Assembly: GCA_044432725.1 (NCBI GenBank)
Contig: JAWXUL010000022.1
Location: forward strand, 1-45,600
Direction: 5' to 3'
Length of the DNA stretch: 45,600 nt
Source: JAWXUK01 sp044432725
GTDB lineage: Bacteria > Bacillota > Clostridia > Oscillospirales > Oscillospiraceae
Positions 25,422-33,243 of the stretch are shown in pieces (the first letter of the stretch is position 1; every line of letters starts with the position of its first letter). The notes beneath the pieces were generated by a model. That model searched no databases and was not told where the DNA came from. It saw nothing but the letters and a program-made list of their open reading frames with translations. The position numbers and the translations under genes are program-made.

Positions 25422-25474
25422 TATGGACTTTTTGATTCATTCCCCTGAAAAAAACATGAAAATATGTAAATGGT

Positions 25475-25525
25475 AACACCTTATCATCCTGCCTTACTGG
25501 CTTTTGATGATAAGGTGTTGTTTTT
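25475..25525 (+). terminator. Intrinsic terminator after trkH
   Basis: A 14-bp perfect stem (AACACCTTATCATC / GATGATAAGGTGTT) with a 17-base loop, followed by GTTTTTA. It abuts the 3' end of the convergent glycosyltransferase gene. Confidence 0.88.
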
Positions 25526-26597
25526 ATAATAATCCAGAAGTTACAAGCAATTTTTTCACTTGTTGGCCACGTAGTTCCCATCTGTTATTTTTGGCGTATT
25601 GTTGTCGTTTGATTTCAACGGCGTGGGATTGTTCTTTCAACGCTTTTTTGCTCAGATAAAGAAATTCTTCTTTTGTTTCGGCATAATAAATCAGATCGGA
25701 CAGCTGTCCTTCTTCTTTATCCAAAATATGAGACACAATAGGGCGTCCTGTGGCAAGATATTGATAGAGTCGAAGGGATTTGATATCTTGGACAGGATGT
25801 TTGCGAAGGTGAAATTCTAAAAGAACATCACAAGAAAATAGAAATTCTGCCATCAGCTGTGGGGTACATCCTTGATAAAATTTCACATTATTCAAAGATA
25901 AAAGAGTTTCTAAATAAGGATTGCCTTGTGGGCAAGTTCCTAGAAGTAAAAATTGCCAGAGAGGTTGTTCCCGAGCCATAAAAAGCAAAGGACTGAGATC
26001 TAAGTAATAGTCAATTTGTCCAGCAAAGCCCAAAGTTTTGGTGAAGGGGTCTTGTCTGGCAAAGAGTGCAGCCTTTTCAAAAATAGAGTAATTTACCCCA
26101 TTTTCCAACATACTAAGATTTCGGTGAAAGAGTTTGAGGGGTTCTTGTAAACTTGGAGAGGGGTAAAAAATCAAATCTGCGTTTTGAAAAAGAGCTTCTT
26201 GTTGGTTGATATAGTCCCCCTCCCAAAGTCTTGGGCAGTCATAGACTAAGGCACGATAGCTTAAATAGTTGGTCAGTTCCTCTTGAGAGGGATGCGTCAC
26301 CCACACAAGAGGGTTTCGCATATGCTGTCTTGTCATTATGCGAGAAATAAACTGAGCCAATCGTTTTTGTCCTAATGAGAACATGAGTTTACTTCCTCTT
26401 GTTTTTGGAAGAATATAGGTGGTGATATGAGGGGCTACTTTTCTTTTGTGAGGGGATTGCAAGAAATCGGAGGGTGAGAAATATAAAATATTAACCTGAT
26501 GAAGGTTTGACATTAGTTCTTGGGTTCGGTGGGGGATTGACGACCAAGGTTTTGTCCCAAGACAAAGAATTTGTTTTTTTTCATAATGATAGTTCAA
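25524..26597 (-). CDS. Family-4-like glycosyltransferase
   Basis: 357 residues with GT-B layout: an N-terminal half with LVYDCPRLWEGDY and the acceptor-side pattern QNADLIFYPSPSLQEPL, then a donor-side half with FAGQIDYYLDLSPL and the motif SLRLYQYLATGRPIV. This resembles enzymes of teichuronic acid or capsule synthesis such as TuaH; the sugar and acceptor are unknown. No in-frame ATG exists at the 5' end. TTG at 26597 is supported by GAGGT about eight bases upstream. It has its own strong promoter and stands alone. Confidence 0.85.
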   Translation of the reverse strand: MNYHYEKKQILCLGTKPWSSIPHRTQELMSNLHQVNILYFSPSDFLQSPHKRKVAPHITTYILPKTRGSKLMFSLGQKRLAQFISRIMTRQHMRNPLVWVTHPSQEELTNYLSYRALVYDCPRLWEGDYINQQEALFQNADLIFYPSPSLQEPLKLFHRNLSMLENGVNYSIFEKAALFARQDPFTKTLGFAGQIDYYLDLSPLLFMAREQPLWQFLLLGTCPQGNPYLETLLSLNNVKFYQGCTPQLMAEFLFSCDVLLEFHLRKHPVQDIKSLRLYQYLATGRPIVSHILDKEEGQLSDLIYYAETKEEFLYLSKKALKEQSHAVEIKRQQYAKNNRWELRGQQVKKLLVTSGLL

Positions 26598-26627
26598 AGG
26601 CTTGACCTCGTTGTTTGGAATTTTTAC

Positions 26628-26656
26628 ATTATACCTTTTTTTAGATAAAAAGTCAA
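26628..26656 (-). promoter_or_regulatory. Sigma-A promoter of the glycosyltransferase gene
   Basis: On the - strand: TTGACT (26651-26656), 17-base spacer, TATAAT (26628-26633). Near consensus. Confidence 0.88.
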
Positions 26657-26675
26657 GAAAAAATTTTAATGACCA

Positions 26676-27464
26676 CTAAAAAGACGTGTTTAATATCATC
26701 ATCAGTAAAAATCCACCCAAAACACCAAGGGTACCACTGTGATATTTACGATTTAAATTTGCTTCTGGAATTAATTCTTCCACGACGACATAAAGCATGG
26801 CACCAGCAGCAAAAGACAATAGCCATGGTAAAAATTCACTGACAGCCCCCAAGGCAAGGACTGTCATAACACCAAAAATAGGTTCCATAAAGCCAGAGAT
26901 AGCCCCCATGGTGAAAGCCATGCCTTTTTTCATACCTTGTTGGTGTAAGGGGAGGGAAATGGCGGCACCTTCTGGGAAATTTTGTATCCCTACCCCAAGA
27001 GCAAGCGCCATTGCAGCAGCAATGTGGCTTGGTTCTCCAGATTGTGCTGCAACAGCACAGGAAATTGCCACAGCAATGCCTTCTGGAATATTGTGCAGAA
27101 CAACAGCAAGGACAAGGAGGATATTTTTTGGTGTGATTTCTCCTGTTTTGTCGCTACTAGAAAATTTGTCCATCCATTTGGGTAAAATCCAATCCATTGA
27201 CATGAGAAAGGCGATGCCAAGGGACGAGCCACCCACAGCTGGAATCCATGGGATTTGTCCTAATGATTCTGCTTGTTCCATGGCTGGATTGAGAAGAGAG
27301 AAAACAGAAGCAGAAATCATAACGCCCCCAGCAAAACCCAATAAAAGGCGATGGAAAAAGGGGGTACAGCCTTTGCCCAGAAGAAAGACCATGCCAGAGC
27401 CAAGAGCAGTCATCATTGCTGTAAAACCTGTGCCAAGCAAGGCAAATAAAATAGATTCGTTCAA
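26676..27464 (-). CDS. ZIP family divalent metal transporter
   Basis: Membrane importer, probably of zinc or related metals. About eight hydrophobic segments, with the paired metal-site helices HNIPEG and QNFPEGAA, plus VVVEELIPEA near the C-terminus, as in the GufA/ZupT branch. The start is uncertain: TTG at 27464 is chosen because GGTGAT lies five bases upstream, giving 262 residues; TTG 27476 or GTG 27473 would add three or four residues. No zinc-regulator box was recognised upstream. Confidence 0.92.
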   Translation of the reverse strand: MNESILFALLGTGFTAMMTALGSGMVFLLGKGCTPFFHRLLLGFAGGVMISASVFSLLNPAMEQAESLGQIPWIPAVGGSSLGIAFLMSMDWILPKWMDKFSSSDKTGEITPKNILLVLAVVLHNIPEGIAVAISCAVAAQSGEPSHIAAAMALALGVGIQNFPEGAAISLPLHQQGMKKGMAFTMGAISGFMEPIFGVMTVLALGAVSEFLPWLLSFAAGAMLYVVVEELIPEANLNRKYHSGTLGVLGGFLLMMILNTSF

Positions 27465-27658
27465 AAAAATCACCAACTAAAAAGAAATCAGAACTTGCTA
27501 GGGAAAAATCGCACAGTTCTTCCTTATTCTATGAGACACAGGAAAAAATTGTGACTGTGGGGGAGATTGTCAGGTCAAAAGGAAGGTCATAGCTGATTGC
27601 CTCCCCAATCATCTCTTCAAAAGTTACAAAAAATTTTCATTTTTTTTTCGTTTCCCCC

Positions 27659-27687
27659 TATACAAAAGGGAAGTTTTGTATTAGAAT
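27659..27687 (+). promoter_or_regulatory. Candidate pyrH promoter overlapping a perfect dyad
   Basis: TATACA (27659-27664), 17-base spacer, TAGAAT (27682-27687). The spacer and edges are filled by ATACAAAA-N6-TTTTGTAT (27660-27681), a perfect 8-bp inverted repeat that could be an operator. Confidence 0.5.
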
Positions 27688-27722
27688 AGAAAGGACGAAA
27701 AAAAAGAAGAGGAGTCAACACA

Positions 27723-28433
27723 ATGGGAAAATATAAAAGAGTGCTATTGAAAATAAGTGGAGAAGCTTTAGGGGGCGAATCCGGACGAGGATTAGAATTT
27801 GACATGATTCACAAAGTATGCAAAGTCATTGCGCAATGCCGTGATTTGGGCATAGAGATTGGTTTGGTTGTGGGAGGTGGCAATTTCTGGCGTGGGGTGA
27901 AAGACGGCGGAGAAAATATGCTACGTGTCCGAGCAGACCAAATGGGCATGCTTGCCACAGCAATTAATGCACTGGCTGTTTCTGATGTATTAGAGCAACA
28001 AGGCGTGCCTGTGGTGGTGCAAACGGCGATTCCTTTGGAAGGAGTCACAGAAACCTTTCACAGAGGGAAGGCTGTGTCTCATCTGGAAAATGGTAAGGTC
28101 GTTATTTTTGGTTGTGGTATAGGGAATCCGTTTTTTTCAACAGATACAGCAGCAGTGCTAAGGGCAGCAGAGATTGGTGCAGAGGTCATTTTATTGGCGA
28201 AAAATATTGATGGTGTTTATACTGCTGACCCCAAAATAGACCCTTCTGCCACTCGATTTGATCGAATTACCTATGACGAGGTGCTGGCAAGACATTTACA
28301 GGTCATGGACAGTACAGCAAGTTCTCTTGCCATGGATAATAAAATTCCTGTGCTTGTCTTTGCATTAAAAGACCCAGAGAATATTTTAAAAGTCATCCAA
28401 GGAGAAACCATTGGGACCATTGTAGAAGCTTAA
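27723..28433 (+). CDS. pyrH: UMP kinase
   Basis: Hexameric amino-acid-kinase-fold enzyme phosphorylating UMP to UDP in pyrimidine supply. 236 residues with KRVLLKISGEALGG at the N-terminus, GGGNFWRG, a GVYTADPKIDPSAT loop and STASSLAMDNKIPV near the C-terminus, all typical. ATG 27723 follows AGAGGAG. It begins pyrH-frr-uppS-cdsA-dxr-rseP; the rpsB-tsf genes that often precede pyrH are absent here. Confidence 0.98.
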   Translation: MGKYKRVLLKISGEALGGESGRGLEFDMIHKVCKVIAQCRDLGIEIGLVVGGGNFWRGVKDGGENMLRVRADQMGMLATAINALAVSDVLEQQGVPVVVQTAIPLEGVTETFHRGKAVSHLENGKVVIFGCGIGNPFFSTDTAAVLRAAEIGAEVILLAKNIDGVYTADPKIDPSATRFDRITYDEVLARHLQVMDSTASSLAMDNKIPVLVFALKDPENILKVIQGETIGTIVEA

Positions 28434-28504
28434 AAAGAATGATGAAAACAGATGAAACTACAGATATATTTACAAGTTTGTAAAAATGAAAAGGAGAAAA
28501 TATT

Positions 28505-29059
28505 ATGTTAGAAGAAGTGAAAAATTTTGATATAAAAATGCAAAAAACCATTGAGTCAGTGAAGGGGAATTTTGCCTCTGTTCGTGCAGGACGAGCCAAT
28601 GCTTCGGTACTTGATCGTATCTCTGTTGATTATTATGGGGCACCCACGCCATTGAGTCAAGTGGCAGCCATCTCTTCCCCTGACCCTCGTACTTTAATGG
28701 TGCAACCATGGGATATGACTCTGTTAAAAGAGGTCGAGCGTGCCATTCAATGTTCTGATTTGGGAATCAATCCACAAAATGACGGTAAAGTCATTCGCCT
28801 TGCTTTTCCACAACTGACAGAAGAGCGTAGAAAAGAGTTGAGCAAGCAAGTGAAAAAATATGGCGAAGATGGAAAGGTTGCCTTGCGTAATGTCCGTCGA
28901 GATGCCATGGACGAAATCAAGAATTTGAAAAAGAAAAATGAAATCACAGAAGACGATCAAAAGCAAATGGAAAAAGAATTGCAAGATTTGACTGATAAAC
29001 GTTGTAAAGAAGTGGATGATCTGACAGCTGCAAAAGAAAAGGAATTATTAGCTGTTTAG
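28505..29059 (+). CDS. frr: Ribosome recycling factor
   Basis: Splits post-termination ribosomes together with EF-G. 184 residues, the standard length, with the conserved SVRAGRANASVLDRI and the mid-section LNPYDG-like IGINPQND equivalent (LGINPQNDGKVIRLAFP), then the long helical C-terminus. ATG 28505 follows AAAAGGAG. Located 71 bases after pyrH as in most Firmicutes. Confidence 0.98.
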   Translation: MLEEVKNFDIKMQKTIESVKGNFASVRAGRANASVLDRISVDYYGAPTPLSQVAAISSPDPRTLMVQPWDMTLLKEVERAIQCSDLGINPQNDGKVIRLAFPQLTEERRKELSKQVKKYGEDGKVALRNVRRDAMDEIKNLKKKNEITEDDQKQMEKELQDLTDKRCKEVDDLTAAKEKELLAV

Positions 29060-29164
29060 TTTTTCTTTCCCAAAAGGGCTGAAATTACCAAGGAATCCTT
29101 GTTTCTTCAATCGTCAGAAAATCAAAAATTTGCACTATATTAATTTATGAAAGGACATTGGCTT

Positions 29165-29902
29165 ATGTTCAAAAAAACAAATCAGACAATGGATCTGACC
29201 AAATTACCACGGCATATTGCCATTGTTATGGATGGTAATGGTCGTTGGGCGAAAGAGAGAAAACGTCCAAGAACCTTTGGACATGGAGCCGGTGCAGAAA
29301 CTTTTCGTACCATTGCGACCTATTGCAAAGACATAGGGATTGATTATTTGACAGTTTATGCTTTTTCCACAGAGAATTGGAAACGCTCTGGGGAAGAGGT
29401 GGAAGCCATCATGGGGCTTTTGAAAAAATACCTGCTGGAATCCTTGGACAGAATGGAAAAGGAACAGGTGAAGATGGAATTTTTTGGAGATTTGTCTGCA
29501 CTTTCTTCTGAATTACAGGATTTGTGTCAACACGCAAGAGAAGTGTCCAAAGGATATGATGGTTGTCAAGTGAATATTTGTCTTAATTATGGTGGCAGAG
29601 ATGAAATTTTACGTGGCGCCAAGGCATATGCCTTGGATTGTTTGGAAGGGCGAGCAGATGTCAACCATTTGACAGAAGAAAATTTTGGGAATTATCTCTT
29701 TTCAAAAGGTGTGCCTGACCCTGATTTGCTGATTCGCCCCAGTGGAGAAGTGCGGCTTTCCAATTTTTTGCTGTGGCAATGTGCTTATGCAGAATTTTAT
29801 TTCACAGATGTTTTATGGCCTGATTTCACAAAGGAAACACTAGATCAAGCCATAACTGAATTTCAAAGAAGATCCCGACGCTATGGAGGTGTTCTCACAT
29901 AA
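29165..29902 (+). CDS. uppS: Undecaprenyl diphosphate synthase
   Basis: cis-Prenyltransferase making the C55 lipid carrier for cell wall precursors. 245 residues with HIAIVMDGNGRWAKER (catalytic Asp23), YLTVYAFSTENWKR, and the C-terminal LLIRPSGEVRLSNFLLWQ. ATG 29165 is preferred because AAAGGA lies ten bases upstream; an earlier in-frame ATG at 29147 has no ribosome binding site. Its stop TAA at 29900-29902 overlaps the probable cdsA start. Confidence 0.97.
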   Translation: MFKKTNQTMDLTKLPRHIAIVMDGNGRWAKERKRPRTFGHGAGAETFRTIATYCKDIGIDYLTVYAFSTENWKRSGEEVEAIMGLLKKYLLESLDRMEKEQVKMEFFGDLSALSSELQDLCQHAREVSKGYDGCQVNICLNYGGRDEILRGAKAYALDCLEGRADVNHLTEENFGNYLFSKGVPDPDLLIRPSGEVRLSNFLLWQCAYAEFYFTDVLWPDFTKETLDQAITEFQRRSRRYGGVLT

Positions 29903-30711
29903 AAACAAGAATAATTTATGCCTTGTTGTGGTTGCCTATTTTTTTAGGCATGTTATTATATGCTCCCATTCTTCTATTTGGAGGATTTGTTGGAGGTATT
30001 ACCGCAATTGGTTCTAGTGAATTTTTACGAGCCTGTAAAATTCCAAAGGGAAAGGGATTTTATGTGGTGACCATTTTACACGCTTTTCTCTTTCCACTAG
30101 GTTTTGCCATGGGACAAAGAGATTTGACCGTTTTAGCACTGTCTTTACTGTTACTATCCTCATTGTTTGTGATTATAATTTTAAATTATAGCGACAAAGG
30201 TTCTGTTCCCTTCGAGACCTTGATGCTATGCTTTTTTGCAGGGATTGTCTTTCCTTTGTTTTATAGTTCTTTGCTCTTGTTACGAGATCGCCCCAACGGT
30301 CAGTATATGGTCCTGTTGCCCTTGGTGGCTGCCTTTGCCACAGATACTGGTGCTTATTTTGTGGGGATCACCATGGGGAAACATCGAAATATATTAAAAG
30401 TAAGTCCAAATAAATCTTTGGAAGGATTTTTGGGAGGGATTTTCTTTGGTATGATTGGCTTTTTGCTATACGGTTGGTATTTGCAAGGGCTGATGCCTGT
30501 TTCTGTGGGCATGATGGGGCTGTATGGCTTGGTTTCCAGCGTGATGACGGAACTAGGAGATTTGAGTTTTTCTTTGGTGAAACGCCAAAAAGGCATCAAG
30601 GATTACGGGAATTTTATCCCAGGGCATGGGGGGATTTTAGATCGCTTTGACAGTATGACCTTTGCTGCGCCAACTTTACTTTTGTTGGTGGAACTTTTTC
30701 CAGCGTTCTAA
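29899..30711 (+). CDS. cdsA: Phosphatidate cytidylyltransferase
   Basis: Membrane enzyme making CDP-diacylglycerol from phosphatidate and CTP, the entry to phospholipid head groups. About eight hydrophobic segments and the family signature SLVKRQKGIKDYGNFIPGHG...LDRFDS near the C-terminus. There is no ATG. The frame before the first TTG (29923) reads (ATA)-K-T-R-I-I-Y-A, the typical CdsA N-terminus, and GGAGGTG at 29885-29891 is seven bases before ATA 29899. I therefore place the start at ATA 29899 (270 residues); TTG 29923 (262 residues) is the conventional alternative. Confidence 0.9.
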   Translation: MKTRIIYALLWLPIFLGMLLYAPILLFGGFVGGITAIGSSEFLRACKIPKGKGFYVVTILHAFLFPLGFAMGQRDLTVLALSLLLLSSLFVIIILNYSDKGSVPFETLMLCFFAGIVFPLFYSSLLLLRDRPNGQYMVLLPLVAAFATDTGAYFVGITMGKHRNILKVSPNKSLEGFLGGIFFGMIGFLLYGWYLQGLMPVSVGMMGLYGLVSSVMTELGDLSFSLVKRQKGIKDYGNFIPGHGGILDRFDSMTFAAPTLLLLVELFPAF

Positions 30712-30835
30712 TTTGACAAAAAACAGCATAAACTGCCAATAGAGGTTTGGAGCATAAGGTTTAGAAAAAATCAGAAAGAGAAAAAGTTTTTTTGACTCTG
30801 GGGATTTCTGGAGTTTTAAAAATAGGAGGATTAAA

Positions 30836-31990
30836 ATGCACAAGATATCAATTTTAGGTTCCACAGGTTCCATTGGCACACAAGCTTTAGAGGTGTGTGC
30901 TTCAATGAATTATAAGGTGTCTGCTTTAACATCTAACACAAACGTTGAGGACTTAGAAACCCAGTGTCGTCGGTTCAAGCCAGAACTTGCGATTATGAAA
31001 GATCCAAAATCTGCAGAAGTTTTGAAAACAAAACTTGCAGATACTTCCACCAAGGTATTAGGAGGGGTCGAGGCTCTTTGTGAAGCAGCTTCTGTGGAAG
31101 AAGTAGACACTGTATTGACAGCAGTCGTTGGTATGGCAGGGCTGAAGCCAACCCTTGCAGCCATTGAATCAGGAAAACGAATTGCTCTGGCAAACAAAGA
31201 AACCCTTGTTTGTGCTGGTGATATCGTTATGGAAAAAGCAAAAGAGCATAATGTTGAAATCATTCCTGTAGATTCAGAGCATTCAGCTATTTTTCAATGT
31301 CTGAAAGGGAATGCAGAAACAAAGGAAATTCGTCGACTTATTTTGACCTGTTCTGGGGGACCATTTTTAGGGTATCATGTCAGTCGATTGAATAAAATGA
31401 CAGCAAAAGAAGCTTTGATTCATCCCAAATGGTTAATGGGACCAAAAATCACCATTGATTCTGCGACGCTGATGAACAAGGGCTTAGAACTCATCGAGGC
31501 AATGCACCTGTTCCAAATGCCAGCAGAACGGATTTCTGTTGTGATTCACCCTGAGTGCGTGGTTCACTCCATGGTGGAATATTGCGACCATAGCATTATT
31601 GCCCAAATGGGGACGACTGATATGCTTCTTCCCATTCAATATGCTCTTTCTTATCCAAAGCGTTTCAACGGTTTATCCACACGTTTGGATTTATTCGAAA
31701 AGGCAATCACATTTGCTCAGCCTGATACCCATAATTTCACTTGCTTACCTCTTGCCATTGGGGCAGCCAAAGAGGGTGGAACAGCAGGGGCGATTTTGAA
31801 TGCAGCCAATGAAAAGGCAGTGGAATTATTTTTGAAGGGGGAATGTAAATTTTTGGATATCCCTCGTTTTGTTTCAGTGGCTTTAGAACAAATCCCAGTG
31901 ATACAAAACCCAAATCTTTCTCAAATTTTGGAAGCAGATTTGCAATCTCGTTTACTGGTGACACAAACAAATAATAATGAGAAAAAATAA
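30836..31990 (+). CDS. dxr: 1-deoxy-D-xylulose 5-phosphate reductoisomerase
   Basis: Second step of the MEP isoprenoid pathway, NADPH- and metal-dependent; the target of fosmidomycin. 384 residues with the NADPH loop GSTGSIGTQALEV at 7-19, ANKETLVCAG, the metal motif PVDSEHSAIFQ and the substrate segments TCSGGPF and HPKWLMGPKITIDSATLMNKGLE. ATG 30836 follows AGGAGG. With uppS it shows that isoprenoids come from the MEP pathway. rseP follows 24 bases later. Confidence 0.98.
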   Translation: MHKISILGSTGSIGTQALEVCASMNYKVSALTSNTNVEDLETQCRRFKPELAIMKDPKSAEVLKTKLADTSTKVLGGVEALCEAASVEEVDTVLTAVVGMAGLKPTLAAIESGKRIALANKETLVCAGDIVMEKAKEHNVEIIPVDSEHSAIFQCLKGNAETKEIRRLILTCSGGPFLGYHVSRLNKMTAKEALIHPKWLMGPKITIDSATLMNKGLELIEAMHLFQMPAERISVVIHPECVVHSMVEYCDHSIIAQMGTTDMLLPIQYALSYPKRFNGLSTRLDLFEKAITFAQPDTHNFTCLPLAIGAAKEGGTAGAILNAANEKAVELFLKGECKFLDIPRFVSVALEQIPVIQNPNLSQILEADLQSRLLVTQTNNNEKK

Positions 31991-32014
31991 TGTCCCTGAT
32001 TCAAGGAGGTCTTT

Positions 32015-33079
32015 ATGTTAAATATTCTTATCGCCATTCTTATGTTTGCAGTTTTGATTGCAATTCATGAGTTTGGGCATTATGCAGCAGCAAAACTCTC
32101 TGGAGTTCAGGTCAATGAATTTTCCATTGGCATGGGGCCAGCTATTTTCAAAAAACAATATGGGGAAACCTTGTATAGTTTACGTTGCCTTCCCATTGGT
32201 GGTTATTGTGCCATGGAAGGCGAGGATGCAGAGTCTGACAATCCTCGGGCTTTTGGCAGAGCCAAAACATGGAAAAAAATAGTCATTCTTGTGGCTGGCG
32301 CTTTCATGAACTTTGTTTTGGGCTTTTTGATTATCCTTGCTCTTTTTGCCACAGCAACTGGCTTTGTCATGCCTACGATAGGTGGATTTTTAGAAGGATA
32401 TGACAATGAAAATTGCGGATTGATGGCAAATGATGTTGTCAAAGAAGTGAATGGTCATCCAATTTATACCTTTGGCAATTTAGGGAATTTTCTTTATCGA
32501 GCTGGGGATGTGGTGGATTTTGTTGTTGAAAGAGATGGGGTTCTTATCCAGTTGACAGATGTCTATCTACCTTTGCAAGAAAAGACAGATGCAGAGGGAA
32601 ATACCACCATATTACGTGGGATTACTATTGGGCAAGAACGTTATGAGCCAACTTTTTCCAATATCATGAAATTCACGTGGTACAATACTTTAGATTTTGT
32701 TCGATTGATCTATATGAATCTTTTGGATTTGATTACTGGTGCGTTGAAGGTGACCGATATGTCAGGGGCTGTGGGGATCGTTGACAGTATTGCTCAAGTG
32801 GGAGAGGCATCAGAGGATTTAGAGGCTGCTACCTTGAACATCAGTTATTTTATGGCTTTGATTACCATCAATTTGGCTGTGATGAATCTGTTGCCCTTGC
32901 CTGCCTTAGATGGGGGAAGAATTTTCTTTATTTTGGGCGATAGCGTTTATTATGCTATCACCAAGAAAAATATCGCTGTGAAATATGAAGCTATTTTTCA
33001 TGGCATAGGGCTAGTCTTATTGCTTGTGCTTATGTTGGTGGTAACCGTTAGCGATGTGGGACGAATTATGAATCGGTAA
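32015..33079 (+). CDS. rseP: RseP/RasP-type site-2 intramembrane metalloprotease
   Basis: Cleaves membrane-spanning substrates such as anti-sigma factors after site-1 cleavage. 354 residues: zinc motif HEFGH at 18-22 in the first membrane helix, a single PDZ domain in the extracytoplasmic loop (about 110-190) and LPALDGGRIFF (third zinc ligand) near residue 290. ATG 32015 follows AAGGAGG. The usual ispG and polC do not follow; ligA does. Confidence 0.96.
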   Translation: MLNILIAILMFAVLIAIHEFGHYAAAKLSGVQVNEFSIGMGPAIFKKQYGETLYSLRCLPIGGYCAMEGEDAESDNPRAFGRAKTWKKIVILVAGAFMNFVLGFLIILALFATATGFVMPTIGGFLEGYDNENCGLMANDVVKEVNGHPIYTFGNLGNFLYRAGDVVDFVVERDGVLIQLTDVYLPLQEKTDAEGNTTILRGITIGQERYEPTFSNIMKFTWYNTLDFVRLIYMNLLDLITGALKVTDMSGAVGIVDSIAQVGEASEDLEAATLNISYFMALITINLAVMNLLPLPALDGGRIFFILGDSVYYAITKKNIAVKYEAIFHGIGLVLLLVLMLVVTVSDVGRIMNR

Positions 33080-33243
33080 AATGTGATGTAATCAGGAAAA
33101 ACAAACAATTCCTCATTCCATTTCTTTCTATCAGAGGTATTGAAATCTTTCATGATTCAGTAATCTTCTCCATGGACCAGCACAAAGGGAGTCACTCCTT
33201 AATTGTCAAATTGTTAAGTGACAGGAGTATAAGAGGTAAAAAA

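Noticed and set aside
26797..27480. 227-codon + strand open frame opposite the ZIP transporter
   Set aside because: It mirrors the ZIP gene, which has clear metal-site motifs; the antisense product has no family-like features and no ribosome binding site.
27554..27614. Possible riboswitch before the ZIP gene or pyrH (GGGGAG...CTCCCC, with TGATTG-N6-CAATCA)
   Set aside because: Base pairing is broken by mismatches, the two hairpins compete, and no known metal or nucleotide riboswitch motif could be matched.
33190..33240. Terminator or promoter before ligA
   Set aside because: ACTCCT...AGGAGT can pair but has no T-tract, and TTGTCA/TATAAG are 19 bases apart; too weak to call.
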